In this document: positions 17,404 through 27,582 of the stretch, in pieces | Numbering within the stretch: position 1 is the stretch's first letter | Layout of the letters: every line of letters begins with the position of its first letter | Assembly (NCBI RefSeq): GCF_000788395.1 | Contig: NZ_CP009888.1 | Span: 248,001 to 312,000, forward strand | Source: Pseudoalteromonas piratica | GTDB lineage: Bacteria > Pseudomonadota > Gammaproteobacteria > Enterobacterales > Alteromonadaceae | Direction: 5' to 3' | Length of the DNA: 64,000 nucleotides | The notes under the pieces: generated by a model | The model's database searches: none | Told to the model about the DNA's origin: nothing | The model's input: only the letters and a program-made list of their open reading frames with translations | Translations under genes and position numbers: made by a program

Positions 17404-18105
17404 ATGAAAGTTTTTGCCCACAGAGGAGCCAGCGGCTTATATCCAGAGAATACCTATGCTGCCATTACAGCAGCATTAGAGCTTGGTGTTGATGGCATCG
17501 AAATCGATATTCAAAGTACGCTTGATGGGTTTGCTGTTATCCATGACACATGGTTAGACCGTACCACCAACGGTCAAGGCAAGGTCAATAAGCTTACACT
17601 TGCTGAAGTACAGCAATATGATGCCGGCGATGGCCAGTTTGTGCCTTCTCTTGAACAAGTTTTCCAATGGGTAAATGATAGAGTTCTGCTCAACTTAGAA
17701 CTAAAACACACCTTCGCCCTCGATAAATTAGTCAAATTAATTGAGCACAATGTGTATTCTGGGCAGCTTTCTCGAGAGAACTTATTAATTTCGTCATTTG
17801 ATCACCACCAGCTCAAATGGCTAAAACAACATTTGCCTTGGGTGAAAATCGGTGCGCTTACCAGCTCTATTCCGCTAAGCTACTGTGAATTTGCTGAACG
17901 ATTAAATGCTTATAGCGTTCATGTTGATAAAAATTTTATCAATGATGAATATGTCGCAGATGCAAAAGCCAGAAACCTTAAAGTTTTTGCCTATACTGTA
18001 GATAAACAGGAAGATATTGAGGATATGATTGCGTTTGGCGTTGATGGTATATTTACTAACTACCCATCAAAAGCGCAGACTCTCCTCTTACAAAAATCAA
18101 CTTAA
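17404..18105 (+). CDS. Glycerophosphodiester phosphodiesterase (cytosolic, UgpQ-type)
   Basis: A 233-residue TIM-barrel enzyme. It opens with FAHRGASGLYPENTYAA (catalytic His and metal-site Glu), then GVDGIEIDIQ (metal ligands E and D), VIHDTWLDRTT (second catalytic His), LNLELK, and the ending VDGIFTNYPS. All catalytic residues of the GDPD family are present. No signal peptide is seen, so it acts in the cytoplasm, releasing glycerol-3-phosphate from glycerophosphodiesters. Confidence 0.9.
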   Translation: MKVFAHRGASGLYPENTYAAITAALELGVDGIEIDIQSTLDGFAVIHDTWLDRTTNGQGKVNKLTLAEVQQYDAGDGQFVPSLEQVFQWVNDRVLLNLELKHTFALDKLVKLIEHNVYSGQLSRENLLISSFDHHQLKWLKQHLPWVKIGALTSSIPLSYCEFAERLNAYSVHVDKNFINDEYVADAKARNLKVFAYTVDKQEDIEDMIAFGVDGIFTNYPSKAQTLLLQKST

Positions 18106-18145
18106 CCCTGCAGCTGTATTTACTGGGTTAATTTAGGGGCATTTA

Positions 18146-18658
18146 ATGGACCAAAAAGAACTGCAAAATTTGTTTTGTTTTCGCGAAGAAGCAGCCCGCC
18201 TCTTACTATTATGTAACACTCAGTTAGCGCTCAGCGTTACTCAAAGCGATAACGATATTTTATCGCTCAGTTCTGTTTTTCAAGATCTCGCTGCTATTTG
18301 TAGTCAATTAGAAGGCGAGCAGAACACCTCTTCGAAATTAGATGAATTACATCAACAGATCCAACACAGTGTAAACAACGGCGTGATGGCTTTTCAGTTT
18401 TATGATCGACTCACCCAGCAGTTATCTCATATTCAACAAACAATGGATCAACTGAGCTTATTAATTCAAGATAGTGATAACTTAGCCGATGAAGATAGGT
18501 GGCTCTCGCTACGCACCCATTTAAAAAATAGTTATTCCATGGCTTCAGAACATCAAATTTATGATGCGATTATGGAAGGAAAAACAAAGCAACAAGCTCT
18601 TGAAATGTATCAACAGCTAGAAAAACAACAAGACGATGATGATATTGAGCTTTTTTAA
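18146..18658 (+). CDS. Helical protein next to chemoreceptor; possible CheZ-like chemotaxis factor
   Basis: A 170-residue, almost wholly helical, acidic protein that I do not recognise with certainty. Residues 83-92 (FQFYDRLTQQ) and the following LSHIQQTMDQL resemble the catalytic helix of CheZ, where a D-F-Q-D-L-T-G-Q signature supplies the phosphatase glutamine. The acidic C-terminus ends DDDDIELF, a short peptide that could dock onto a response regulator, as the CheZ tail does. It lies 28 bp before a methyl-accepting chemotaxis protein, so the two are probably co-transcribed. Function in taxis is inference. Confidence 0.6.
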   Translation: MDQKELQNLFCFREEAARLLLLCNTQLALSVTQSDNDILSLSSVFQDLAAICSQLEGEQNTSSKLDELHQQIQHSVNNGVMAFQFYDRLTQQLSHIQQTMDQLSLLIQDSDNLADEDRWLSLRTHLKNSYSMASEHQIYDAIMEGKTKQQALEMYQQLEKQQDDDDIELF

Positions 18659-18686
18659 AGGGTAAAGGTCATTTAAGGCATGCAAA

Positions 18687-19907
18687 ATGAGTTCTTTATA
18701 TATGCAATTATACGAAACAATTGAAAAAAACCTCTTCTTTACATTAACCCGTAAAATTTTTGGCAATTTAAGCTTTTTATTTGCCTTTCAAATTATTACG
18801 TTAATTTGGTTACACCAAGAACTCGCTGCTGACGGTCAAGCCGGTATGAGTTATTGGTTGATTGCGTTAATCAGTTTTGGCAGTTTCTTATTCACATGTT
18901 TCTATATGCACTTTTTAATTGTGCGCCCCGTCAACGCCTTAAAACAAACCCTTACCAATATAAATGAGAAAGATGCCGATTTGGCCACTCATTTACCACA
19001 GTTTACTTTTGATGAATTTAGAGAACTGAGCGAGCAATACAACACCTTTGTATCGCGTTTAGAAGCACTGTTAAAGCAAGTATATGAGAAAGCTGAACTT
19101 GCTGAAATGACCAATCAAAATGTGACTAAGTCGATGAGTGAAACCAACAGTATTGGTGAAGAGCAGTTAGCACTCAGTAATACAATTTTTACTGCCAGTG
19201 AAGAGGTCAGCCAAAGCCTCAATCAAATTTCGCAAAATACTCAAATGACCTTCGATGCAAATGTTGAAAACCTCAGTAAAGTGCACACTTCAGCAAATGA
19301 AATCGGTAATTTAGTCTCTAAAATTAAGCGTATGACAGAGCTACTAAGCAGTTTTGCAGAGACTGTTGGCGGCTTAAAAGAAAACTCTGATAACATTCGC
19401 AAAATCCTTTCTATGGTTGAAGAGTTTTCCGATCAAACTAACTTATTGGCGCTAAATGCTGCGATTGAAGCTGCACGTGCGGGAGAAGCAGGACGAGGCT
19501 TTGCTGTTGTTGCCGACGAAGTACGTTCACTCTCAGTAAAAGTAAATGATGCGACCCGTCAGATTAATGATTTTATTAATCAAATGAATACGTTGGTTGG
19601 TGAAACAAACAAAGAAACAGAGCAACTAATTGAGCAATCGAGTAATGCAGAAAGCTCCATTGCAACTACCAGCGATGTGTTTAATGAAATGACTAAAGAG
19701 TTGGAAAGCAATCAAACACAACTTCAAGAGATTGTTGCAGCGGTGCACCAATTAGAGCATACACAGCAGCAAACCCATTCATCGGTACAAAAAATTGTTG
19801 AGTTAGGCCATTTAGCAAAAGATAACATTGCCAATGCCAATGAAAATAGCCGTGAATTACAGTGCCAAACATCAGATACCAAAAAAGATCTTGAGCAATT
19901 TATTTAA
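18687..19907 (+). CDS. Methyl-accepting chemotaxis protein without periplasmic sensor domain
   Basis: A 406-residue chemoreceptor. Two membrane helices lie close together ([14 protein letters not shown] and [18 protein letters not shown]), leaving only about 15 residues outside, so it lacks a periplasmic ligand domain. A HAMP-like segment ([11 protein letters not shown]) follows. The long coiled coil contains the invariant hairpin tip [21 protein letters not shown] followed by [14 protein letters not shown]. It probably senses an intracellular or membrane-state signal. Confidence 0.9.
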   Translation: MSSLYMQLYETIEKNLFFTLTRKIFGNLSFLFAFQIITLIWLHQELAADGQAGMSYWLIALISFGSFLFTCFYMHFLIVRPVNALKQTLTNINEKDADLATHLPQFTFDEFRELSEQYNTFVSRLEALLKQVYEKAELAEMTNQNVTKSMSETNSIGEEQLALSNTIFTASEEVSQSLNQISQNTQMTFDANVENLSKVHTSANEIGNLVSKIKRMTELLSSFAETVGGLKENSDNIRKILSMVEEFSDQTNLLALNAAIEAARAGEAGRGFAVVADEVRSLSVKVNDATRQINDFINQMNTLVGETNKETEQLIEQSSNAESSIATTSDVFNEMTKELESNQTQLQEIVAAVHQLEHTQQQTHSSVQKIVELGHLAKDNIANANENSRELQCQTSDTKKDLEQFI

Positions 19908-19974
19908 ACAGGTGTTTCACGATACCAAATACTTAAGCGGTTTAGGTAAATTCTGCTTGATAGGCTGTTAACAA

Positions 19975-19995
19975 AGAGAGGGTTAAGCCCTCTCT
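19975..19995 (-). terminator. Hairpin at the epmA stop codon
   Basis: AGAGAGGG and CCCTCTCT flank the epmA stop with a 5-nt loop; on the minus strand the stem is followed by TTTGTT. It may end epmA transcription, although the stem includes the last codons. Confidence 0.5.
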
Positions 19996-20954
19996 ACATC
20001 AAATGCAATAACATCGGCAATGCGCTTCGCATTAAGCGCTAACATCAGTAATCTATCGACGCCTAAAGCCACGCCAGAGCATTGTGGTAAACCATGCGCA
20101 AGGGCCGCGAGAAAACGCTCATCAACATTCACTTCCTCGATACCTAGCGCTTTGCGTTTTTTATTGTCATCAACAAAGCGTTGACGCTGCTCACCCACCT
20201 CGGTAAGTTCATCAAACCCATTTGCTAGCTCCATTCCCTTAAAGTACAACTCAAAGCGTTCCGCCACACGGTTATCATCATCGTTTAGTTTCGCAAGTGC
20301 TGCTTGAGAGGCTGGAAAGTGGTAAACAAAACAAGGCTTTTGTTGACCAATTTGGGGTTCAATACACATGCAAAATAGCAGCTGTAACAAAGTGTCTTTA
20401 TCGTTTTCTTGATCAGCAATATGGTCAAAACCCTGCTGCTTGGCAAGTTGCGTTAAATCTTCGATAGATGCTGTTAAAGGGTCACACTGTAAATGCGTTA
20501 TAAATGCTTGCTGATAGGAAATACGTTCGGCTTTTTCAGAACCCACGACTTCAATCATTAACGCATCAATTTCATCCATTAATTGCGCAGCATTAAATCC
20601 CGGGCGATACCATTCCAACATAGTAAATTCAGGGTTGTGATGACGACCAGCCTCTTCATTTCGAAATGCCTTAGCAAGCTGGAAAATTGCACCAGAGCCT
20701 GCAGCGAGAAGACGCTTCATCGCGAATTCAGGTGATGTTTGTAAATAAAGTGGTAATCCCTTCGCAAAACCTGGCCCCACAAACTGGGTACTAAAACTTG
20801 CTAAATGAATATCGGTTACACTTGCTTGTGAAAGACTGGGGGTTTCAACCTCCATCACATCGCGGGCATAAAAAAAGTCCCGAATGGTTTTAAGCACAGT
20901 TGCGCGTGCTTTCAAGTTTTCAATCGATGCACTCGGCTGCCAGTTAATACTCAT
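19983..20954 (-). CDS. epmA: EF-P (R)-beta-lysine ligase EpmA (PoxA/GenX)
   Basis: A 323-residue class II lysyl-tRNA synthetase-like enzyme lacking the anticodon-binding domain, which defines EpmA. The catalytic motif 2 is [21 protein letters not shown] and motif 3 is [12 protein letters not shown]. It activates (R)-beta-lysine and attaches it to the conserved lysine of EF-P. Its target gene efp lies directly upstream on the same strand, and the beta-lysine-forming mutase epmB is just beyond in the opposite direction. Confidence 0.95.
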   Translation of the reverse strand: MSINWQPSASIENLKARATVLKTIRDFFYARDVMEVETPSLSQASVTDIHLASFSTQFVGPGFAKGLPLYLQTSPEFAMKRLLAAGSGAIFQLAKAFRNEEAGRHHNPEFTMLEWYRPGFNAAQLMDEIDALMIEVVGSEKAERISYQQAFITHLQCDPLTASIEDLTQLAKQQGFDHIADQENDKDTLLQLLFCMCIEPQIGQQKPCFVYHFPASQAALAKLNDDDNRVAERFELYFKGMELANGFDELTEVGEQRQRFVDDNKKRKALGIEEVNVDERFLAALAHGLPQCSGVALGVDRLLMLALNAKRIADVIAFDVERA

Positions 20955-20986
20955 CTCGCTATTCCACTCTAAAATCTAACTCAAAT

Positions 20987-21015
20987 AAAAAATCCCAGCG
21001 TTTGCCGGGATTTTT
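20987..21015 (-). terminator. Rho-independent terminator after efp
   Basis: AAAATCCC and GGGATTTT enclose an inner GC pair and a T-rich loop, and a run of T follows on the minus strand (A run on plus). It separates efp from epmA, so epmA has its own promoter or depends on readthrough. Confidence 0.75.
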
Positions 21016-21037
21016 CTGATTAAACACTTAATCAAAA

Positions 21038-21607
21038 TTATTTTTGTGCACGACCAACGTATTCGCCTGAACGTGTATCTACTTTTACTACTTCACCAAT
21101 TTGAACGAATAAAGGAACACGCACAACTGCACCTGTTGTTAATGTAGCAGGTTTACCACCCGTACCTGCAGTATCACCTTTAAGACCAGGATCTGTGTCT
21201 GTGATCTCAAGTTCTACAAAGTTTGGTGGTGTTACAGAAATTGGGTTACCGTTCCACAGTGTAATGGTACATGTGTTGTTTTCTACCAACCACTTAACGC
21301 TTTCACCTACCGCTTTTTCGTCAGCTGCAACTTGCTCAAACGTTTCGTTGTTCATAAAGTGCCAGAACTCACCATCTGCGTAAAGGTAATCTAATTCGAT
21401 ATCCATTACGTCAGCCGCTTCTACACTTTCGCCTGATTTAAAGGTTTTTTCTAATACTTTGCCAGAGATTAATTTACGCACTTTAACACGGTTAAATGCT
21501 TGGCCTTTACCTGGTTTTACAACTTCATTTTCAAGAATTGAACAAGGTTCGCCATCTAACATAAATTTTAGACCGCCCTTGAACTCATTGGTGCTATAAT
21601 TCGCCAT
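21038..21607 (-). CDS. efp: Translation elongation factor P
   Basis: A 189-residue EF-P of normal length with all three beta-barrel domains. The lysine at position 34 in VKPGKGQAF is the site of beta-lysylation, consistent with epmA and epmB flanking the gene. The C-terminal signature GLKGDTAG and the ending [14 protein letters not shown] are typical. EF-P relieves ribosome stalling at polyproline runs. Confidence 0.97.
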   Translation of the reverse strand: MANYSTNEFKGGLKFMLDGEPCSILENEVVKPGKGQAFNRVKVRKLISGKVLEKTFKSGESVEAADVMDIELDYLYADGEFWHFMNNETFEQVAADEKAVGESVKWLVENNTCTITLWNGNPISVTPPNFVELEITDTDPGLKGDTAGTGGKPATLTTGAVVRVPLFVQIGEVVKVDTRSGEYVGRAQK

Positions 21608-21649
21608 CGTTTCCTCTATCGAATAATTTTTTACATAACTGATCGGCTA

Positions 21650-22672
21650 ATGATACAAAGAATTGAAGCAAATTTGCAGACTAACTGGCAAAAAGAATTA
21701 GCAAATGCCGTTTCTGATCCAAAAACTTTGCTTAAGTTACTGGAAATTGACTCAAAAAATCTCAGTGAAGATATTGCCGCACGTAAACTATTTGCGATGC
21801 GCGTTCCGCTTCCTTTTATTTCTCGTATGGAAATAGGAAACCTAAGCGATCCACTACTTCGTCAAGTTTTACCATTAGCCCAAGAGTTTGAAACTCACCC
21901 TGGGTATACCAATGACCCACTTGAAGAGCAGAATAATAGCACTCCAGGGTTATTGCACAAATATAAATCACGTGTACTACTTATTTTTAGGGGTGGCTGC
22001 GCCATCAATTGCCGCTACTGTTTCCGCCGACACTTCCCATACCAAGATAATCACCAAAATAAGCAAGGCCTGCTAACAGCACTTGAATACATTGCCAAAC
22101 ACTCTGAAATTAATGAGGTAATTCTAAGTGGTGGTGATCCTTTAATGGCCAACGATGAGGCGCTTTTGTGGTTTATTGAAAAGCTTGAAGCAATTAATCA
22201 TGTGACACGTTTGCGTATTCACTCAAGACTACCTGTGGTAATCCCTACACGGATCACCGAAGCTTTTTTGGCATTACCTAAGCTGACTCGGTTAAAACTT
22301 ATTTTGGTTACCCATATCAACCATGGCAATGAGATTGACCAAGAGTTAAAGGCCAAACTAAAAGCAGTAAAACATGCAGGGTACACATTACTTAATCAAG
22401 CTGTTTTATTGAAAGGAATTAACGACTCAATGTCTGCGCAAGTAGCATTATCCGAAAAATTATTTGAGTCTGATGTGTTGCCTTATTACCTACATTTACT
22501 CGATAAAGTGCAGGGCGCCCACCACTTCGCAGTATCAGACGATGAAGCCGTTAGCCTTCACCAGCAGTTATTAGCTGAGCTGCCTGGTTTTTTGGTACCA
22601 AAGCTGGTTCGTGAAATTGGGGGGGAAAAGAGTAAAACACCGATTGATTTAGGTATGTATCTTCAATCTTAG
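21650..22672 (+). CDS. epmB: EF-P beta-lysylation enzyme EpmB (lysine 2,3-aminomutase)
   Basis: A 340-residue radical-SAM enzyme. The iron-sulfur motif CxxxCxxC appears as CAINCRYC in the context RGGCAINCRYCFRRHFPY, and PLP/SAM contacts are seen at ILSGGDPL and LTRLKLILVTH. It converts lysine to (R)-beta-lysine for EpmA. It is divergent from efp with 42 bp between starts, so the two promoters overlap and may be co-regulated. Confidence 0.95.
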   Translation: MIQRIEANLQTNWQKELANAVSDPKTLLKLLEIDSKNLSEDIAARKLFAMRVPLPFISRMEIGNLSDPLLRQVLPLAQEFETHPGYTNDPLEEQNNSTPGLLHKYKSRVLLIFRGGCAINCRYCFRRHFPYQDNHQNKQGLLTALEYIAKHSEINEVILSGGDPLMANDEALLWFIEKLEAINHVTRLRIHSRLPVVIPTRITEAFLALPKLTRLKLILVTHINHGNEIDQELKAKLKAVKHAGYTLLNQAVLLKGINDSMSAQVALSEKLFESDVLPYYLHLLDKVQGAHHFAVSDDEAVSLHQQLLAELPGFLVPKLVREIGGEKSKTPIDLGMYLQS

Positions 22673-22706
22673 GGGCTGCTTATAACGGTTCATTCGGTTG
22701 GAAAAA

Positions 22707-22739
22707 AGTAAACCCCCATAGAACACTGGGGCTTTACTT
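22707..22739. terminator. Hairpin between convergent epmB and YjfB-like gene
   Basis: AAGTAAACCCCCA pairs with TGGGGCTTTACTT across a short loop, with one bulge. The T run is weak. It lies in the gap between two convergent genes and may serve both. Confidence 0.5.
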
Positions 22740-22796
22740 CGGGAGCTTAGAAAATAAATCTTAGTTTAATAATAAACGCCAAATATGTGTTAATTA

Positions 22797-23006
22797 CTAC
22801 ACATACACATCAATATTATTACCTAAGCTTGCAGTTGGCTTACTTGGGCTTGGCAGCGACTGCATAGTTTGTGTAGCAGCTTCGATTAATGCAATTGCAG
22901 CTTTACCGTCTGCCTGTTGCTGACGCTTTGCAAGTGATGCGCTAAGTACTTCAGCACTCTCACTGCTATTCATCGTCGGCAAACTCGCACCTGATATATT
23001 CATCAT
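22797..23006 (-). CDS. YjfB-family putative motility protein
   Basis: A 69-residue protein with AGGTGAGG upstream of tandem ATGs at 23006. The central AIALIEAATQTMQ helix and the ending SLGNNIDVYV match the small YjfB family found with flagellar genes, whose members end in a similar LGxxIDxxV tail. Function is unknown. It stands alone, divergent from the next gene. Confidence 0.7.
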   Translation of the reverse strand: MMNISGASLPTMNSSESAEVLSASLAKRQQQADGKAAIALIEAATQTMQSLPSPSKPTASLGNNIDVYV

Positions 23007-23076
23007 GACCTCACCTGTAAATTAAACTGTGCTACTATATCGGCCAAGTATAGTTAGACTTTAGTAATTTTTTATC

Positions 23077-23370
23077 ATGAATTCGGTTATTTCTGAACTT
23101 AACAACAATCTAAAAGTATTATATCGCCAAGCTATTGATGCGGATGGCAAATTAGATGCTCTTCAACAACAAGGAAAGGGTAAGTTTTCTACTCTATTTA
23201 ATAAGGAAAGTGGTTTTGCTATTGAAGCTAAGCGCTTTAAACCTTACGTGCTTGAAGTTGCAAGTGAAGTAGAGGCCCTCTCTAATCAAGAAAGCGTCGA
23301 TCAGACTTTACTAAAAAGTGTGGTAGTAAAAATGCAACACTTACATCAGTTATTAGCCAGCTTTAAGTAA
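23077..23370 (+). CDS. Small helical protein, possibly PriC-related
   Basis: A 97-residue protein. The pattern of an initial helix, an LFNKESGF segment, RFKPYVLEVASEVEAL and a final helix with VVVKMQHLHQLLASF resembles a shortened primosomal replication protein N'' (PriC), which helps reload the replicative helicase. The similarity is by eye and weak. Its promoter region is shared with the divergent YjfB-like gene. Confidence 0.55.
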   Translation: MNSVISELNNNLKVLYRQAIDADGKLDALQQQGKGKFSTLFNKESGFAIEAKRFKPYVLEVASEVEALSNQESVDQTLLKSVVVKMQHLHQLLASFK

Positions 23371-23412
23371 CTAGCCTATAATTTAAGCAGTAATGTTTTT
23401 CTTGAGGTTGTT

Positions 23413-23721
23413 ATGTCTGCCGTATCACCTGTTACAGCAGGAAGTGAAATTGCCGTTTCGACAACATCAAATTTAAACCCAAATAGTAACAATGCCGACC
23501 CTGACATTGGACTAACAGGGTTTAGTCAAGATGTGGTTAATATTTCAAAACTAGCAAGAGAGAAACAACTGCAATCTCAGCTCTCAACAGAGCAAGAGAT
23601 CAAACAAATTCAAACTGATGTTATTCGTGTCACCAGTACCATTGGCCAATCAAAAGCGGCTGGTAATTTAAGTGAATCGCAAGCCGATAAGCTGTATAAA
23701 GAAATAGCAGCGCTATTGTAG
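23413..23721 (+). CDS. Hypothetical small protein
   Basis: A 102-residue protein preceded by TTGAGG. A low-complexity, Ser/Asn/Thr-rich N-terminus (about 1-35) is followed by a soluble helical C-terminus (DVVNISKLAREKQLQ... and SESQADKLYKEIAALL). No family is recognised. It lies 42 bp after the PriC-like gene and may be co-transcribed with it. Confidence 0.6.
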   Translation: MSAVSPVTAGSEIAVSTTSNLNPNSNNADPDIGLTGFSQDVVNISKLAREKQLQSQLSTEQEIKQIQTDVIRVTSTIGQSKAAGNLSESQADKLYKEIAALL

Positions 23722-23734
23722 CGCTGCTATTTAC

Positions 23735-24229
23735 TTAGTAATTATTTACTTTTGGTAGTAACTCGTTTTCAAACCAGTCAGTGATAATACGCTTATCATG
23801 CATAAACTCTTCTTCTCGACCGCGACGGATTTTATCCATAAAGCTCATATCTTTTAAATCCGCATCGCCTTTATCTACAATTTTGCCGTTAGCATCCGTT
23901 AATGCATAGCTAAACTTAATTTTTGGGAAATAAATCGGTTTTACGATACGCAGTTCATTAGCACCACCAAAACGCACATCACCAGCTAAATCGATATCAT
24001 TTACTTTAATGCCTAGCTTGTACCCTTCAGGTAACTGTTCTGCTAGTTTTTGAAAGTGCTTAGTGAATTGCTTTTCAACTCGCTTATGATAACCTCCACG
24101 CGCTTCATTTGAAGGCCTTACATCAGTAAAGTCGTTAAACTTACCATAAGTGACATTTGCTTCACCTGCAAAAGCTGAAATAGGTGAAATCATTATGGCG
24201 CCGATTAATACTACTTTTGTAAATTTCAT
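23735..24229 (-). CDS. DUF3016 family exported protein
   Basis: A 164-residue protein from ATG 24229, with GGAGAA 5 bp upstream. It has a signal peptide (MKFTKVVLIGAIMISPISAFA), then the DUF3016 pattern: a NVTYGKFNDFTDVRPS strand, YKLGIKVNDIDLAGD, and a C-terminal FMDKIRRGREEEFMHDKRIITDWFENE. Periplasmic location is expected; function unknown. Confidence 0.82.
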   Translation of the reverse strand: MKFTKVVLIGAIMISPISAFAGEANVTYGKFNDFTDVRPSNEARGGYHKRVEKQFTKHFQKLAEQLPEGYKLGIKVNDIDLAGDVRFGGANELRIVKPIYFPKIKFSYALTDANGKIVDKGDADLKDMSFMDKIRRGREEEFMHDKRIITDWFENELLPKVNNY

Positions 24230-24419
24230 GGCTGTTCTCCTAGCTAACCAAGCAAGCATCAAAGTTGTTACTCGCTATATATGTTTGTAATTATTATGTG
24301 TCCTAGTCTCTTAATATACGCTTAACAAAAAAGAAAGAAATACAAAAAAGCAGCTCATTTATTTACCAAACAATTATTCACAAGCTGCCAATATATCAAT
24401 TTTGTTATTCGTTACTTTA

Positions 24420-27400
24420 CTAAGCTGTTACTTCTTCACTCACTTTCGACTTTTCTTGCAACGCTTTTTTAATCTCATACGCCATAGCAATTAGCGGTTT
24501 AGGCGCATTGGCAATATCGTTTTTGTATGTTTCACGATTCCAAATTCGAATTTCGGTCACTGTAATGATGTCATCAAAGTAATCCCCTGGTCGATAACTG
24601 TCGAAGCCGAACTCTAATACGTGGTTTAAAAGTGCCGATGTATACGAAAAATCAGAGTAATAGCTGCCCTCTTGGTTGATTGGCATATTCCATTTTTTAG
24701 CAATTGAATTCACATCACCCACTGAAACATCAATACTGTTGTGTGCAAAATCACTTTCAATTTCAGCAAGTTCAGGCAAGCTATTTACGCGATCAAACTG
24801 TTCAATCAACGGCGACAATTCATAATCATCGAGATGCGCTTGCCATTGCTCTATTTCAGTTGTATCTGCAAATACTGGATGGAATAGGCGGATCTGAGAC
24901 TCATCAGCTAAAACGACAACCTCATCCTCATAGTCAATTAACGAGCCATCTTCACTTATTCTAAAACTTTTTAAGCTGTCAGCATCTTGCCATACAAATG
25001 CCTGTGCAAGAATATTCATTAACGAATGGTCAATAAAAAGCTGCTGCCAATAATCTTTCGTCCAGCAACGTGCAGCATAAAAGGCACTTACCATACGCGG
25101 CGCCTGTTTTTTAGCAACTTTCTTTATATTTGTGCGCAGCGTTTTAAATGTTTGCTCAGCACTGGCGCGCAGTTCAGGGTCTTCATTGCTACCTGCTTTT
25201 GGTAAGCTTTTTGTTACCCTATTGGTGAGCGAATTAGTTACGCGTAACGTAAAATCACCGTTGAGTGTAACAACATAGTCTTTATCACCAACGGGTAACG
25301 TGATCCCCTGCTTTGTTAAGCCAAAGTCGGGCACCAAAAGATCCGTTAAATCTCGATAACCAATACCACGCAGCTTGGCTGTTTCAGCCAGAATATCAAT
25401 TGCGGCATTTGCTAGTGCATCGCTATAGCTTGACTTGGTACTTATCTCATGAAGTGCCGCAAGCGAATAAGTGGTATTAATCGTACCAAGTGCACGGATT
25501 ATACGAATCGAACTATGATAATTAATCTTTTTCCATTTATTAATTTGCTTCTCAAATTCTGGTACGAGTGAATCATCGGCAAAATAACCAACAAGCACAG
25601 TTATAAAGTCGTAGTTTTTTCTTTTTGCGCTAAGTAACTCATCATCATATTCCTGACGACAATCCCAAGTATTTATTAAATAATGTGCAATTTTCGCACG
25701 ATTTACCGGTGTTACACTGTGCACCATATCAATCAAATATTGGGCAAGTGGTGGTTTTTTAAAGCTTGACGATTTATCAATTAACCACGCTAAATCACTT
25801 TCCCTGCCTTCACCAAACAGCAACTGAAACTCGTCAGTAACAAGTTCAGCAATCAGTTCAGGCTTTTTCACTTTATATTTACTTGTATCTGCTAGTTCGA
25901 CTTGTGTATCTTCGTCGATTTCACCAAGCTCACCAAGTAACGCTTTAACCGCAGCAACTTCGGTTTGACTAATTTTTTTATTCTGAAGTAACAACTTCAA
26001 ATAAGGAACTGTATCTGGAGTTGCCATATATTTAAGTGTATAAAACGCAGCTTGTCGGTGTCCTTTTAACTTGGCATCGATCCAACCAAGCGCCACTAGC
26101 TCGCTAATATCTTCACGTGCCAAGCGTTTCGCAATACTTTTTTGCGCCCGCGTAGATTTATTTATAGCTGGTAATATATAAGGAAGGATCGCCTTAAATT
26201 GGCTTAAATTAGCAAGCTTAACGATGATATAAACCAGCCCTCCCGGTTTCACTTGAGCGAGCTTTTCAGGGTATTCAGTTATCATTTTCAAAATAACGCG
26301 CCCGAGACCACTGGCGTCTTCTTCCCCAAACTTACCCTCTTCATCGTCGTCATAATATCGGTAATGTTCACTCTCAGTTTCAAGGTAAAGTGCACATTCC
26401 ATCAAGGGTTCATGCAAACTTTTATCTTGCCATAAAAAATCAATATACGACTTACCTAAACAGGCGAATAAGCCTTCTTCTTTACAGATTTTAACTACTT
26501 GGGATGGGTTAGCCGTTAAACACGCTTTAATTATTTGTTTATACTCATCTTCAGGCCAGCGCTCACAATTATTAAGTGCAATTTCAATACTTTTATCTGA
26601 ACCGTAATCAACCATCTTTTGGGTGAGTTCAACATCATTAAATTTGAAACGCATCTTAACAAAACGTGCCATATTCTCGTCCGCAACATTATGAATCGCA
26701 GGTTTTGCAATTTCATAATCATGATAGTGCGTATCTCTCATAACCCTTTCTAAACGTTCTAGTACATGTATAGCAAGACTAAACGAAGGGGCAGATAACA
26801 ATTTAGACAGTAAAGGAACAGAATGTATCTCCTTCACAACATCAGTCAATTTGCTCCAACTAACACGAGCGACATCCCTTTCTCCAACGAAGTAAAAATC
26901 ACGTCGTTTCTCAATTAGGTTTAAATGCAATAAATCTACTTTCTCTATATTTGATTGTTTTGGCGGAATAGACTTTCGATTAATCCACCTTGAATGTGAA
27001 TAGCCAATCGTTATGTAATACAGCTTTTGTAAGAATTCGTCACGATCTGTCAATGACAGTAAGTAAGATTCAATTTTTACGATATCAATATCATCTCGGT
27101 AATAGCATTTTACATCATGTAACTTAGCACTAGTCGGGGCCTCTAATTGATACCAATCAATATGCTCAAAAAAGCCTGAAAGTAGCAATACATAAGAGCT
27201 ATTTAGGTGGTCAATTTGACTTATTAAATCCCGCACTTTTTGTTGTAATGTACTCTTTATATCATGCGCTATAGAAGCAAGCTCAGAGCCTTTTTCATTC
27301 ACTAAATAGCTGCCGCCACCGTTTGCTAGATGCTTTTCAAGAGCGATGGTTTCGTCTTCAGTAAATGAAATGCCTACGTGTTGATACAATTCGGAAATGG

Positions 27401-27425
27401 CACTTAAATTTTGTTGATGATCCAC
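24420..27425 (-). CDS. Large DUF4132 protein (YehI/MolR-like) with HEAT-type repeats
   Basis: A 1001-residue soluble protein. The central part (about 330-620) is made of helical repeats resembling HEAT repeats (GHRQAAFYTLKYMATPDTVPYLKLLL). The C-terminal third carries the DUF4132 signature: an arginine/tyrosine segment before CWTKDYWQQLFIDHSLMNILAQ, then a VW..D......F.I..DG..I.. block, a LFHPVFA strand and a YEL.PLIEQFDR motif. In E. coli yehI sits beside yehL, yehM, yehP and yehQ, and homologues of those four follow here divergently. It therefore likely works with that MoxR-VWA module; biochemical role unknown. Confidence 0.85.
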   Translation of the reverse strand: MDHQQNLSAISELYQHVGISFTEDETIALEKHLANGGGSYLVNEKGSELASIAHDIKSTLQQKVRDLISQIDHLNSSYVLLLSGFFEHIDWYQLEAPTSAKLHDVKCYYRDDIDIVKIESYLLSLTDRDEFLQKLYYITIGYSHSRWINRKSIPPKQSNIEKVDLLHLNLIEKRRDFYFVGERDVARVSWSKLTDVVKEIHSVPLLSKLLSAPSFSLAIHVLERLERVMRDTHYHDYEIAKPAIHNVADENMARFVKMRFKFNDVELTQKMVDYGSDKSIEIALNNCERWPEDEYKQIIKACLTANPSQVVKICKEEGLFACLGKSYIDFLWQDKSLHEPLMECALYLETESEHYRYYDDDEEGKFGEEDASGLGRVILKMITEYPEKLAQVKPGGLVYIIVKLANLSQFKAILPYILPAINKSTRAQKSIAKRLAREDISELVALGWIDAKLKGHRQAAFYTLKYMATPDTVPYLKLLLQNKKISQTEVAAVKALLGELGEIDEDTQVELADTSKYKVKKPELIAELVTDEFQLLFGEGRESDLAWLIDKSSSFKKPPLAQYLIDMVHSVTPVNRAKIAHYLINTWDCRQEYDDELLSAKRKNYDFITVLVGYFADDSLVPEFEKQINKWKKINYHSSIRIIRALGTINTTYSLAALHEISTKSSYSDALANAAIDILAETAKLRGIGYRDLTDLLVPDFGLTKQGITLPVGDKDYVVTLNGDFTLRVTNSLTNRVTKSLPKAGSNEDPELRASAEQTFKTLRTNIKKVAKKQAPRMVSAFYAARCWTKDYWQQLFIDHSLMNILAQAFVWQDADSLKSFRISEDGSLIDYEDEVVVLADESQIRLFHPVFADTTEIEQWQAHLDDYELSPLIEQFDRVNSLPELAEIESDFAHNSIDVSVGDVNSIAKKWNMPINQEGSYYSDFSYTSALLNHVLEFGFDSYRPGDYFDDIITVTEIRIWNRETYKNDIANAPKPLIAMAYEIKKALQEKSKVSEEVTA

Positions 27426-27582
27426 AAAATATCCTTATTTTTATAATCACTTAGAATTGAGCCTCAACATTACCTCGCATTTGTTCCCTATTACAAGCCA
27501 AAAAGTTAAAAATTAAACTTGTGTCTACAAATTAATTATGCGCATAATTCTTTATATTACTGTTAGTTAGCCAAAGGATTGT

